Source: Lotus japonicus
Lineage: Eukaryota; Streptophyta; Magnoliopsida; Fabales; Fabaceae
Length of the DNA: 64,000 nucleotides
Assembly: GCF_012489685.1 (NCBI RefSeq)
Contig: NC_080045.1
Coordinates: 52,411,096-52,475,095, forward strand
Direction of reading: 5' to 3'
Below the pieces are notes generated by a model, which was not told the origin of the DNA, ran no database searches, and saw only the letters and a list, made by a program, of their open reading frames with translations. Shown here in pieces: positions 44,245 to 55,665 of this stretch (its first letter is position 1; every line of letters begins with the position of its first letter). The position numbers were made by a program, and so were the translations under genes.

Positions 44245-47200
44245 CTATGATGCTTTTGGAGATAACCGTCCACAAAGACGCCAATATGCTCCAGGGTGAA
44301 ACATAGACTTCTCAAATACCCATATGTCACGGACAAGAACCTGGAAAACACACAAAACCAGCCAAAAATAGTAAGAGGAGGCCTTTACCAAAGATGGAAA
44401 TAAATAAACTTACTGTAAATCTGTAATTACCTCCTTGTGTTTATCTCCAGCTACAACAGAACCTTTTGAGTCATATGCTTCAAATTTCTGCAAGTAATTT
44501 GTAATGTATGCCCCCTTTAATTCACTGTTCTAAGTTCTTGAAATTACTAGCACTCATGAAACCAGTGGAGTAAAACTAATCAAATGTATGTATAGCATAC
44601 CTGTTTAGCCGTGATCTCAAGAGTAAGCTGAACAAATACTTTATTTAGGTCTTTTGGGTCAACTCCAATCTGTAATTGGCAAGGAAATCTCTATAAAAAT
44701 TATGAGAGAAAAAACAAGATACTAATAATAAAAATGGGAATGTGTGTAGATGAGTGCAATTTGCATCATACATAATCTACTCTACTGCATAGCACTAGTA
44801 GGTCAAAAGAACATGGATACTAACAGGACCTAGTCAATTTATATTTATAGAATTGTCATCATGATTCAAGCAAGAAAATACCAAATATATAGAATTGCAA
44901 TTTTACTAAAATATATAATCTCAGAAAAGGTCAATGCAGCAGATAATTCCAAAAATGATAAGAAAAACCTCCCAAAATACATCCTACAAAAAATCAATAC
45001 TACGCGATCCAATTGGATCAGATTTTGATCAATGATGCCTCACTGTTAGGCTAGCAAGTTGACTCAATGCCAGGAAAGGAAGATGTTCATTTTCTTATTT
45101 TGTACTCCCGCTACATTTTGAGTCACCACAACATATTGTTCAAATAGAATATGAACACAGTAAAGAAAAATACTAACCAGACGAGCACGCAATGTCCGTA
45201 TCCTAATAACAGGCTCAATTAGTTCCCAATAAACCTTGTTCCATGTAGTTTCCCTTTGTTTAATTTCATTCTTAAGTGCCTGTAGATAAGAAAATGAAAT
45301 GCAACATCTCAGAAATTAAACTAAAACTCGTTAGAAATCATACATGCAAAAATGTAAATAGCTGTATCACAGGTAATGTAATACATTTAAAAAAATCACA
45401 AAAAGGAACTGAAGCATACAGAATACATCTTCTCAGTAACGGCTTTCCTTAATGATTTCTTGTCACCATTAGCAATTAGTGCGTTTATCTGGAGAAAAAG
45501 AAAATAAACTTTAGCATTGAGCAGAAAGATATACCAAGTGAAATCATGGAGAAAAAGAAAGTCAAAATAGAATAAACTACATAATACAAGGCGAAACAAG
45601 GAAACTGCCAAGAACTAATGATGATATATTGTCCTAGAAGGAAAAAATTGTAATCCAAATAAAAACACATCAACATTTTCTATCTTTAATTTCTTCAAGA
45701 CGGTTTGGTCAAATTTATTCTTCTTCTCATTAGCCAACTATCCTAAAAGTTTACGTTATTGGGGATGACACATGGATGATTTTGTATTATATTTCTTACT
45801 CCTCGCTCACGCAAGGAGCCTTTAGGGTTTGAAGTGTAACTGTGTAAACAATGCACAGACTCACCTACCTTGTGTTAAAATTCAAGTATTTTATTAGTAG
45901 AATGGAGGTGGTAAGGATCGAACTCAAGACTACTTGGTCATAGAGGCTCAGTCAGATAATTTGTCATGAACTAACGGTCACAATTCCCAAAAGGTTAAGT
46001 TATTGGATAAAGACACATGAATGATTTGATATTATATTTCTAACACTACTCAACCCTATCCTAACTCCCGAGTAACGATATCAAGGGGAGCATGGAGGAC
46101 TAAGTTTAAATTTGAATTATGAACAACATGAGGGCAAAATTGTTGAAAATGGAATTAGAGGGAACAAAATATAACTTGTTTGAAGCTAGGGGCCCAAAAG
46201 TATAACTAATGCTTTATCCTCTCTCTTCTAAATTTATTTTAGTTCTACAATGTCGTAAAGATCAGTATCTAGCAATCAGTAAAAGACTATTATCAGATGG
46301 AAAATGAGTTGCATGACAGAACACAATGACATTGTTTGATTTTTAAAGTAAACCTCATAGTAAGAAGACACTTTAGTTGTTGTTAGTTGATGGCATAATG
46401 AGTCATAAAAAATCGAAACCAAGTAAACGCAAAGGCAACAGAATATAAAGTTACACACCTCCTTGTACATTTTGAAAGCCTCATTGTAGAACCGAGATTT
46501 TGAATATCCTGACTTTCTTAACTTTTGAATGGCATAGGCACTTTTGAGCTACAGTAGAGAAAAAAAAAGATTGATTAAGGTGACCCATAGCATCAATTAA
46601 AAGAAAGGGTTAACGTCCATTGTCTAGGATCCAATAATTTCAAGTCACATCAAATTTCTCTTTCTCTTATTTTTTTTAGAGAAGAAGATTTAGTATGAAG
46701 AAAGAGAAGAACAAACATCAGGGAGAAGAGGGGAAATCCTTCTCAAAATAGCGTAATCTGTTGTAATGCTCTAAGATTGGGGTAAAAGAAAAGAGGGAAT
46801 GAGAAAGAACAATTTGGACCAACAGAAATTATTTAGTTATAAAACAGGGTAAAGTGCAATAGAAATTAACAAAAGTATATGAATCACCACCTCCAGAATT
46901 ACATCTTGTTTGGTTCTTTTCCAACCACTTCTAGTGAACCATCTGATACATCAAAGATCAGAGAAATCACAAAAAAGATCATAAAGCATAGTTATAATTG
47001 TCTATAAGGAAACTTTATGCTACGCAAGGGTTGAAGGCACATCAAGTAGGTGAAAGACAATAGCTATAAAAAGATAAAAATAATTCAAAGTAGATGTCGT
47101 ATTATGGATACAAGATACCGTTTTCATGTTAAATTAAACACATAAGCAAAATTTAAATTTTAGGAAAAATATCATATATATGGCAAGCAAATTATATTTT

Positions 47201-49010
47201 TTCTTTAGAGAAGGTATATTAGAGATGACAAGCAACCTTTAAAGCCATGGGGATATAAAACCATTGAGATCTAACCTCTGCCAAAATGGGATTTTCTCAC
47301 GAGGTTCATAAGGTTCATAGATAAATCCAGGACTTGATACGGATATTTGAGTTCCCTGCATCAATTATTTTTCAGTAAAGCACGAAAATTATCATCTGAT
47401 GTTCAAATGAAAAGACCACAGGAAGCTACCATAGATCAATTTCAAGTGTGTTATCCTTTAAGAGTATTATAATGGCAAAGAAATAGTTAGGCAGTAGATA
47501 AATGCTCCAATTCAAATAGGTGGGTAGAATAAAATCCATCAAATCATCAACTCTCTAGGTGACTGTTGTGGAGTACAAATCCATCAAATCATGTATTTCC
47601 ATCTAGCATATCCACTTTAAAGTTGTTAACTGATGGAAACTTCTCATGTAGTCTACCAAATGAAATGCTAATATGCTATGGATGTTTTTAAAATTTGAAA
47701 ATTGTATGAATGAACAAATATCTTTTTTATGCTTTAATTATAGCCATAAACTACATGTCTTCATGTCTACTCTCCCTCCCATATAAGAGTAGAAAAGATT
47801 CCTTGTTGCTTGAAGAAACCTTCATTTCAATTGGTAATATTGTCATGAAAGCGTAAACGAGACAACAAATCCAATAATTCAATTCAAAAAATAAATGGCT
47901 ATAACATATAGTCTGGCACCCAGGAAGTGCATAAGTGAGAGGTATAGGCCCCATTTGGAAGAGCTTATTTGAGTTTATGATACAGCGTATGCGCTTCTGC
48001 AAGTGTTTGGGAGAGCTTATGACCTACCTATAAGCTCTTTTGAGCTTATTCTAACAAGTTGTTCAAATTCGTTTATGAATAAGAGCTTATGCTTATCCAT
48101 AACTTATTTTCAGCTTATTTCAATAAGTTTATCAAATTAGCTTATGAATAGGCGCTTATGTGATAAGCGTTTATTGCCATAAGCGCTTAATTAAACTAAT
48201 TACCCAAACACACCAATAGTCACAAATCAATTGAAAACATCACTGCTTCAACAACTACTCCATAAGCCATAACTAACAACATAAACCTTAAAAATAGATG
48301 AGCAGAGCTATGAAACGAAACAAGTCATCCATGCAACAAAACTTGTCCATTAAATTCCATCAATCCAATCCAAAACATAGACATTGGATGCAATGTATCG
48401 AGCATATACTACAGATGACAAAGAATAGCAGAAAATACTTGATCATCATAAAAACGAAGAAACGAGAATTAGGAGAACCTACTACTGCCCGTGATAGTGA
48501 AGAGCCTTTGAGTTGAGTAGATAACATCCTCTTATCGTTCATGAAAATGGACAACTCAGCACCCTAAGAATGACATAACAAAACACACAATAAGTTCAGA
48601 AAGTCAAATCCCAAAAGCTAAAAACCCGGCTTTGATGATAAGACAACTGATTATTTACCATTGTAGATCGAAGTGTCAAGGTTTTTCCACCAGCCAATGG
48701 AAATCCATCATGACCCTTAAACAAATGAGAGTGGAATCTATTTTGAAAGAGATTGCCGTTTGATAGAGCAGTGGAATAGCTTCTACAGCTACCAAGCCTG
48801 AAAGTTCAAACACAGCGTAATCACAACAAGGAGAAATTTTGCAGAATACCCTTTATTCATTCATTCAAAGGGTTCAATTCAGGAAGAAGAAGAAGAATTT
48901 TTGTTAAGGTAAGGAAATGATGATGCTCACAGATAGGATGAAGAGTCTTGTCCAATCTGAGATGAACGATAGAGTGTGCGAACTGCGTGGAAGCGTTTGA
49001 GTGGCATCAT
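44245..49010 (-). CDS. Mitochondrial Tim44/mL45-like protein
   Basis: Eleven exons on the minus strand: 48931-49010, 48659-48797, about 48486-48563, 47276-47355, 46891-46942, 46459-46548, 45420-45488, 45178-45279, 44601-44669, 44431-44487 and 44245-44340. They give about 303 residues. The N-terminus MMPLKRFHAVRTLYRSS is a typical mitochondrial presequence. The C-terminal half has AIQKLRKSGYSKSRFYNEA, LRARLIGVDPKDLNKVFVQLT, and RDIWVFEKSMFHPGAYWRL, the Tim44-like/mL45 domain shared by mitochondrial ribosomal protein L45 and the Mba1 and Tim44 C-terminal folds. The likely role is at the inner-membrane face of the mitochondrial ribosome or import machinery. The exon 3 donor is unclear: the consensus-looking site at 48478 breaks the frame, while sites 4 or 7 nt earlier keep it. 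Introns hold repeats (45725-46060, 47945-48215). Confidence 0.85.
45725..46060. repeat. Dispersed repeat with direct terminal similarity, in an intron
   Basis: ACACATGGATGATTTTGTAT and ACACATGAATGATTTGATAT blocks at about 45770-45800 and 46015-46045 bracket a stretch that, on the minus strand, holds GACCAAGTAGTC and GAGTTCGATCC, tRNA-like A/B box spacing. Probably a SINE-like or small LTR-derived repeat in intron 6 of the Tim44-like gene. The family is not named. Confidence 0.45.
47945..48215. repeat. MITE-like inverted-repeat element in an intron
   Basis: Begins GGCCCCATTTGG and ends TACCCAAACACACC. The interior is full of AGCTTAT/ATAAGCT motifs able to pair across the element. It resembles MITEs common in legumes. 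Clear target duplications were not found. Confidence 0.55.
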
Positions 49011-49271
49011 CTTGATCGTGTAGCTTGATTCAGGAACATTGGAGATTTACACTGATCATAGATGAATCAAAGATACAGACACAACACAACACACACACAG
49101 GTTTCTTCTGGTTTCCAAGGGTTTAAGGTTCTACTACTTCTTCTTTTTCTGTTTTTTTTTAAGGTTCTTTATTTTTGGTCAAATGAAGGCTTCAACTTCA
49201 ACTTGTCTAAGCCCATTAAATTGTAGGCCTGTTTGTACTGGGTTGGAAATTTTTGTTTTAATAGGCGAATG

Positions 49272-49353
49272 TTAATGTTAGTTAGTTGTTAGTAAATTAG
49301 TCATCATTATGGTTCGAACCCTGAACCCTTCACCATCTCAAACTCTTATCTCC
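49272..49353. repeat. Repeat piece with GGTTCGAACCC motif
   Basis: GTTAGTAAATTA, GGTTCGAACCC and AACCCTTCA occur in the same order as at 37640-37745. Possibly tRNA-derived SINE remnants. Short and weakly supported. Confidence 0.4.
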
Positions 49354-49362
49354 CCTAGTTCT

Positions 49363-50123
49363 GGTGCCACTAGGGTGGTCAAGTTTAGAATTTGTCCATC
49401 GATGGACCACTAATCCCAACCGTTGATATATAATATTTTAAGATGATGGTCAGGATTTTACACCTTGTACTTTGGGAGTAGGTGAAGTTGCTGTGACTAA
49501 CAACATTTTAAAAATTTGCTAAGGCATCCCTCTATGACCCCTCTCTCATGTGCCTCTTGTCCTCATGATTTCAAATTCACTCTCTTAAAACAGGGCTCTG
49601 AACGATGTGAGACTTTATTCGGATCCAACATTTTTTGTTGAGAATTGGAGTGAAAGGGGAACGACCCAGGTCAAGATTTGGAATGAAATTTGGAAGGTTG
49701 TGGAAAAGTTGGAGATTTGCCTCAGTATTGGGTGTTATTCGTGTCCTCCTAGTTTGTAGAGGCGCGTCCGGCGACGGGAGAGCGAAGAGCAACACAGTTC
49801 AAATCAGCAATGAAGAACCAACAACAACTTAGTCTCGTCCTTTCCGTTGAGCCAACCTGAACTTGGCTCAACGGAAACATGATCAGAACGGATCCAGAAC
49901 CACTCAAATAGATTCTCGATCCTTCAAATTGTTCTTCTACTTTCTGTTAGGATTTGGTTTTGCATTCAGGCAATCGGGGGGCAATAATATTTTGGGAATT
50001 TATGAAGCCCTTATTTGCAAATTTAGCAAACAGTACACCTAAACCCACAAACCTGGAAGACCCGGTCAAAATGAGTGGCTCATGGATGGACTAATTCTAA
50101 ACTTGTCCACCCTAGTGGGCACC
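49363..50123. mobile_element. Second Mutator-like element of the same family
   Basis: The ends GGTGCCACTAGGGTGG and (reverse complement) GGTGCCCACTAGGGTGG match those of the element at 8875-9913. Flanks CCTAGTTCT (49354-49362) and CCTAGTTAT (50124-50132) are a 9-bp target duplication with one change. Subterminal GTCCATCGATGGAC and CTCATGGATGGACTAATT resemble the relative's near-palindrome. The interior (49560-49870) is GC-richer, with a plus-strand open frame (49635-49832) that I do not recognise. No transposase. Confidence 0.85.
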
Positions 50124-50132
50124 CCTAGTTAT

Positions 50133-51209
50133 TACCACTTGAGCTAATATTCAGAGACTGTACTGAGTTGGCCTATCCAGGTCATCCTCCATAAGGCACA
50201 AAATTACAAGGAGTTGTTAACCTCGCTACCCCAAGTTTGACTGCCCGATCATGTCCTAATTTAGTTCGGCTTCTACAAAATGATTGGACTCATTTCACTT
50301 CATATGGTAAAGTATGCATCACGTTGTCCTTCCACGATATTTTCTATTTAGAGTAGATAATCATGATTAATGGTGGTGATACTTATTGTTTTTTCACTTG
50401 GTTTCCTGAGTGGTTTGTTGAGTATTTCACCCACTAATAGGTTCTTGGTTCGATTCAAAACCATAAAAGCAAGTTTTTTTAACCTTGGTATATGCCACAT
50501 GTTTCCTCGTAATCATTTAAAATTCCAAAAAAAGAAAAAAAACTACTAATTTGGCAAAATGAAATTCAAATCAAATATAAGTTAAATGAAAAAAATCACC
50601 ACCAATTTGAATCTAAAATTATAAAAATATAACTTTTTTTTCTCCATTGTAAGATAAAAATATAACTTTTATTAAATGCAGGGAATAAAATATGAAAGAA
50701 TAAAGGCTGGCAAAAATATATTAAAGAATTCCATACAAAATAGGAAAGAAAAATAAATTATTAATAATATTCAAATTTAAAATCTTATTACCATATTTGT
50801 CTATTTTAAGCATCATACACACAGCTCTGTTAGCTAATATGAATTTAAAATCTTTTTATTAAATACATAAAGACTATAATAGGTATTACCATTTCAAATA
50901 TCAAAACTTTTTTATCAATCAGACCATCTATTATACAAAGGTTATGTGAAAGAAATATATCTGATGCCTATGATTTGGAAAAAAAAAATAGAAGAGGGAA
51001 TAAAGAAGAATCCTGATTGAAACAATTCTGATTAAGCAATGCCAATTCTGATTAAGCAATCCATGGCCGTTGGATTAATTTTATAAACAAATTAAAATCT
51101 AAAAATACCCAATCACAAGCCAATCAAATTGTGTCATATTCACTCCTCTAAAGTCTAATGTACTAATGAAGATGGACAATATTTTGGTTACAAACGGAAG
51201 AGAAGATGG
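50133..51209. other. AT-rich spacer, nothing recognised
   Basis: Low-complexity AT-rich sequence with no supported gene. A short repeat CAATTCTGATTAAGCAAT occurs twice at 51025-51061. Confidence 0.55.
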
Positions 51210-51217
51210 ACAATTTG

Positions 51218-51421
51218 GGATTTGGATCCTCTCCATCCAACTTCTCTCCATCCCTCTCCATCTAAAATCTGAGCCATCGATTTTAAATTTTAAAGGTGAG
51301 GATTAATTCATGTTTTCTCTCTCTTCTTAAATTAATCCAATCCTTTAAATTTCAAAATCAATGGCTCAGATTTGGATGGAGAGAGGATAGAGGGAACATG
51401 GATGGAGAGGATCCAAACCCG
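51218..51421. mobile_element. hAT-type MITE, 204 bp
   Basis: GGATTTGGATCCTCTCCATC at the left pairs with GATGGAGAGGATCCAAACC at the right, and inner parts also pair (AAAATCTGAGCCATCGATTTT / AAAATCAATGGCTCAGATTT). Flanked by the exact 8-bp repeat ACAATTTG (51210-51217 and 51422-51429). It lies about 430 bp before the L34Ae-type gene. Confidence 0.85.
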
Positions 51422-51706
51422 ACAATTTGATTGTGCACTTTTTAGCTTCAAAATATTTTATAAAATCCCTTTCCGATGAAGCAAAAAAAAAAATTATAAA
51501 ATCAATCTCCAAATTAATGAACCAATGATCCTCCCATGATTAATCCTCCAAGTTATTCCGGTGACTGCACAACAAAAATGGAATATTGGAGGTGTGTAAC
51601 GCGGTTGTTGTTTATAGACAGTAAATGAGAAAAGTTTCCAAACTTGTTTTTTCTTCACAAATCCAATTGTTCCCTATTCATCATCAATCAACACCAATCT
51701 CTTCCT

Positions 51707-51715
51707 TATATATAA
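51707..51715 (+). promoter_or_regulatory. TATA box deciding the start of the L34Ae-type gene
   Basis: TATATATAA lies only 8 bp before the ATG at 51723, so that ATG would be upstream of the expected transcription start (about 30 bp after the box). The next in-frame ATG, 51855, is therefore the preferred start. Confidence 0.55.
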
Positions 51716-51854
51716 TCACACCGTGCTCTCTTCCAGTTCCACACTTTCTTCTCTAGCAAAATCATCACAAACACCATTGCTAGTTGTGTTGTTTGCTACT
51801 AAACCAAACCTTCACTTCTGTTTCCCTCTGCTTTGGCCCCAACACAACACAAGC

Positions 51855-53096
51855 ATGAGTGAGTTATCATTTAATCTCATCTCTGCCTATTTCCTCACCA
51901 TTTTTTCTCACCCTCAATACTTTTCTTACTTCATCTTCTTCTCCCATTACCTCCTCTCTTTTCTCTCCCCCTTGTTCATCACATTCACCACAGCCCTTCT
52001 CCTTGTTGCTACTGAAAAGTGTAGTACTAGTAGTTCTGACTCCGACTTGCACAAGGAAATCGGACTTGTTGGTGAATCAATCTGTGAAGTTTTTGAGCCA
52101 GAGTCGGCGGAAGAAGATTGTTCAGAAGAAAGGGAAGATTTTTTCCCAGTGGAAGAGCCAAACTTTAACTTTGATGAAAACCCAGTTGTTGAGAATGCAG
52201 ATATAGAGGAAGCTGCTGCGGAAGTTCAAATGGAAGACAAAGAAGCCAATGCACTAGATGCTGCTGCAGAAGTTCAAATGGAAGACAAAGAAGCCGAGAA
52301 ACTAGATGCTGCTGAATCCAATAAAGTTGAAGAAAAATGGCCCTTGAGAAGTGGTTACAAAGGGATGGGTAATAGGGACATTTATGCTAATAAAGCGAGT
52401 AGAGAAGATGCTTTAGGTGCACAAGTGCAGGTTGGGAGTGGAAAAGGTATAGGGAATAATCAAGCACTTTGTTGTAATCTTGGAAGTTTTGGTTCACGGA
52501 GGGCGGAAAATGAGTGGAGGAGGACCTTGTCCTGCAAACGGCACAATGCAGATGATGAAAGTGAAGGAGCATTGGATATGCTTTGGAATCACAATGGAAG
52601 TGAAGGAATGAAAATGCTCTGGGATATATTCAACAACAAAGAAGAGGAAGAAGAGAACAATGGAAGTGAAGACGGAATGGATATGCTTTGGGAAACATTT
52701 TACGAGGAGGAAAGAAACACAAAGAAGGGTAGTAACAAACAAGGTAAATCGTGCTGCTTGCCAGTTTGGAAATTCTCTACACGGAAGATGAAATTCTCTA
52801 TAGGGAAGAAGATGAATTTAGGAATTGGAAGTCCTAACCTTCTCAAATTTTCCAAGGCCTTGAAAGGCATTAGTTTTTCTCCTTCTGCATTTAGGAATGA
52901 CAAGATGAATTTAGGAATGGGAAGTCCCAACCTTTTCAAATTCTCCAAGTCCTTGAAAGGCATTAGTTTTTCTCCTTGTGTATTTAGGAATGAGAAGATG
53001 AATTTAGGAATGGGAAGTCCCAACCTTCTCAAATTCTCCAAGTCCTTGAAAGGCATTAGTTTTACTCTTGAGCATTTCCTTCAAGATGAGATGTAA
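51855..53096 (+). CDS. L34Ae-type plant protein with membrane segment and C-terminal repeat
   Basis: Single exon, 413 residues from 51855; an upstream in-frame ATG at 51723 is disfavoured by the TATA box position. Residues about 8-60 are strongly hydrophobic (FLTIFSHPQYFSYFIFF, PLFITFTTALLLVA). An acidic part follows with a 16-residue duplication (AAAEVQMEDKEA twice). EWRRTLSCKRH and LDMLW/MKMLWDIF/MDMLWETF are motifs of plant proteins annotated, probably wrongly, as 'ribosomal protein L34Ae'. The end has three copies of a 31-residue unit around KMNLGMGSPNLLKFSKSLKG. Family members normally have this motif once. The function is unknown, and membrane attachment is inferred from hydrophobicity. 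Confidence 0.8.
   Translation: MSELSFNLISAYFLTIFSHPQYFSYFIFFSHYLLSFLSPLFITFTTALLLVATEKCSTSSSDSDLHKEIGLVGESICEVFEPESAEEDCSEEREDFFPVEEPNFNFDENPVVENADIEEAAAEVQMEDKEANALDAAAEVQMEDKEAEKLDAAESNKVEEKWPLRSGYKGMGNRDIYANKASREDALGAQVQVGSGKGIGNNQALCCNLGSFGSRRAENEWRRTLSCKRHNADDESEGALDMLWNHNGSEGMKMLWDIFNNKEEEEENNGSEDGMDMLWETFYEEERNTKKGSNKQGKSCCLPVWKFSTRKMKFSIGKKMNLGIGSPNLLKFSKALKGISFSPSAFRNDKMNLGMGSPNLFKFSKSLKGISFSPCVFRNEKMNLGMGSPNLLKFSKSLKGISFTLEHFLQDEM
52809..53087 (+). repeat. 93-bp coding tandem repeat, three copies
   Basis: Units begin AAGATGAATTTAGGAAT at 52809, 52902 and 52995, so the period is exactly 93 bp (31 codons). Copies 2 and 3 are more alike than copy 1, and the last diverges after ATTAGTTTT. 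Confidence 0.95.
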
Positions 53097-53301
53097 TTAT
53101 TTTTCATATCAATATAATGATGCACATGAAAATAGCCCAATGCACATATTTTGGAATTACATATACAAGCCAAAACTATGATCTTATTGTTCACTTTTCT
53201 CATACTCAATTGTAACATGAGCATGGTTACAACTCCACATTATGCATCTGAATTTAAAGAGTGATAATTTGGAAGACAGATCTAGTTAGATAACTCTTTT
53301 C

Positions 53302-55491
53302 TTATTTTTTGGCTACATAAGCATAGTATTGTAACATAGGAACAACAAATGCGACGACCAACAAACCTCCAACTACAAGAGAGAATTGTCCACGCTTCTG
53401 TTCTGTCTCTTCCTTGGTTCTGAAGTTAGACTCACGTTTGTTGTCTTTAACTTGGGGACCACCAGGATCTGGAAGCCCGTCAATGGCTGCAACTAGCCGT
53501 TTAGCAGTGCTTAGAACAGCTTCGTTGTACTTCTCATCCGTAGCCAATACTGCATATAAAAACCAGACATAGGTAGTTCTGTAAACCTTAAGAAATGATT
53601 ATGGCAGCTCCTTTTTTATCAAGGCTTCAGAAGTTTGACAAGTTTTATATTACAAACTAGCAAACTATCAATAGTATCCATCCACTCAAATGAGTAAAAC
53701 TGTATTGAAGTTAATGGTAACAAGACAGAACCCAGACGACTTATAACATGTTAAGACTTTGGATCAGCTTCTCTTTCATCAGAATCAATTCTGTTCTGAA
53801 AGACAAAAGCTACTCATTAAAGCTTTTTCCTAGAACTAATTATGGATTCAGAATCAATTGAAGAAAGGTTTCCAAACATACACTTCAAGTGCCCATCATA
53901 TTGGGTGAACGTTTTTAGATCTAGAAACATCCCCTATAGTTAACTTCATGATTTCAAAATGCCTTTAAAAATGAGGTATTATACTGAACGAAAGATTAGA
54001 ACTAGGTGGAGACATGAATTCGAAATTTGAGCTTCTCCACTTTTTCAGAATTTAGCTAGTTTAGGCCTTAGTTAACGACAGGTGATGTTTTTAGCATAAA
54101 CATAAACCAAACTGATAAGGACTAAACTGATACATGTATGAAAGATCTTTAAATCAAAATTCTCATTCATCATCTATCAAATTCAAACCCAGATCATGTC
54201 ATATATGGCCATATTCATTTTCATCAACAGATGATAATCAACAATTCATATTTGCCAGCCATACTCACCAATGAAACCATAAATGGATAGATCAAACTTT
54301 AGGAAGTACCTGGAAGGTTCTCTGCGACAGTGGCATCAAGAATATTTTCTCCCACTGCTTGGACAAAAGCCGGGCCACCGGTGACCGCTCCTTCTTTCTG
54401 ACTGGTGACAAGAACCACAATACCCTTGTCATTACCCTCTTCTACAGAAGGATACCATCGCTCCAAAACTTGGTCAGCATACTCAAAAGCATCAGCTTTG
54501 CTCTGCATAACCACATCACACAATCATCTAAATATTTAGCATTTTGTTTCTCCATGGACAAGGGTGCACAACACAAGCAGCATGTTTGAAACATAGCACA
54601 TAATCAGCATGTTTGTATTCACTTCTAATCTTGCCAAAATCACTTCTCCTCTCACAAAAGCAACTCCTATAACATGTTGAAATGAACTTCCCTTCCCTCA
54701 AAATCAATAGTGACACTCAAAAGCTATTCACAAAAGTTTCTCCCCTAGAATTGATTTTGATTTTAGAATCACTTCTCTTCCAAATGAAAAAGCATAACTA
54801 GTTTCCAAACACACGCACAATGGTGAGAGTTTGTCTATTGCTCCTCCATGTTCTTCTAATGTTGGCATTTAAAAAAGTTATAGCAGGTTTGAATTAGCTT
54901 TTTTTCAGCATAATCAATTCTGAAAGCCACAAGCTAATCACATAAGCTTCTACCCAGAATTGATTCTGACTTTAGAATCAATTATAGAAGAATTTCCAAA
55001 CATTTACTTAATGGTTGTGCAACTAACTAACTAACCGTGAGTTTTCGAACTGTGATAAAATTGATGTGAAATTTCTTCCTCGACTCCAAATCAGACAATA
55101 GTCCCTTCAAATCAGACCTAGTGACCCGACTAAGCACTCCTGCATCATCAACCACATAAGAATCCTTGGCTGGAACCTCGTTGAGAACATCAAACTCAGA
55201 AGCCAGAGCATTGCCACTGAGGAAGATTGGGCTGAAATTCAGTGCCAAGGTGATAGCCAAAGCTGCAAGACCCTGTTGAGCATGACTCAGCCAGCTTGTG
55301 CCTGAGGAAGCCAATGAAGGTTTAAGAGATAAAGTTTGATTCTTTCTGAGGCTGGAAATAATGGGTCTGGAGCAGAAGAGAGAATTGGACTTGGGTAAGG
55401 GAGAGGGAGGAGATAAGAGGAGTCTTGTGGGTGAAGGTTTGATGCTGGAGAGTGGAGGGAGAGTCATGTGAGGAGGAAAAATGGTTCCCAT
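53302..55491 (-). CDS. TLP18.3: Thylakoid lumen protein TLP18.3 (TPM domain)
   Basis: Three exons, 55036-55491, 54310-54502 and 53302-53549 (minus), give 298 residues with matching phases. A Ser/Pro-rich chloroplast transit peptide is followed by a lumen-targeting hydrophobic stretch ending NALASEFDVLN. The TPM domain follows: YVVDDAGVLSRVTRSDL, FITVRKLTSKADAFEYADQVL, KGIVVLVTSQKEGAVTGGPAF and AVGENILDATVAENLPVLATDEKYNEA. A C-terminal membrane helix (FSLVVGGLLVVAFVVP) anchors it. TLP18.3 takes part in photosystem II repair and D1 turnover and has been reported to have acid phosphatase activity. The start is placed at MGTIFPP. An in-frame ATG at 55665 would add a stretch across a CTT microsatellite and is less likely. 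MITE-like repeats lie in both introns. Confidence 0.95.
53765..53885. repeat. MITE-like repeat in TLP18.3 intron 2
   Basis: Carries CAGAATCAATTCTG, AAGCTACTCA, TTCAGAATCAATTGAAGAA and TTTCCAAACATAC. The same order of blocks recurs at 54660-54815, 54893-55005, 57925-58042 (inverted), 61004-61137 and 62290-62355. Confidence 0.7.
54660..55005. repeat. Two MITE-like copies in TLP18.3 intron 1
   Basis: Copies at 54660-54815 and 54893-55005 share CCTAGAATTGATTTTGA / CCCAGAATTGATTCTGA, TTTAGAATCA and TTTCCAAACA blocks, the same family as 53765-53885. Confidence 0.65.
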
Positions 55492-55530
55492 GAGGAAGAA
55501 GATTGGGAAGGATTCAACTTCTGCAGAGTG

Positions 55531-55560
55531 TTTCTTCTTCTTCTTCTTCTTCTTCTTCTC
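55531..55560. repeat. CTT trinucleotide microsatellite in the 5' leader of TLP18.3
   Basis: About ten CTT units, a minus-strand GAA run, located 40-70 bp upstream of the chosen ATG. Confidence 0.9.
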
Positions 55561-55665
55561 TTCCACATCACTCTCTGAGCTTTGATTTGGTTCACATTTT
55601 GGGTGGTCTCCATTGGTTGTCTGTGTTTCAAAGAGGATAATGTATGTTTTTAGTCCACAGAACAA

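Noticed and set aside
51723..51854. 44-residue N-terminal extension of the L34Ae-type protein
   Set aside because: Its ATG is only 8 bp after the TATA box and would lie upstream of the transcription start.
55492..55665. 58-residue N-terminal extension of TLP18.3
   Set aside because: It is encoded across a CTT microsatellite, is lysine-rich and unlike a transit peptide. The start at 55491 gives a normal chloroplast leader.
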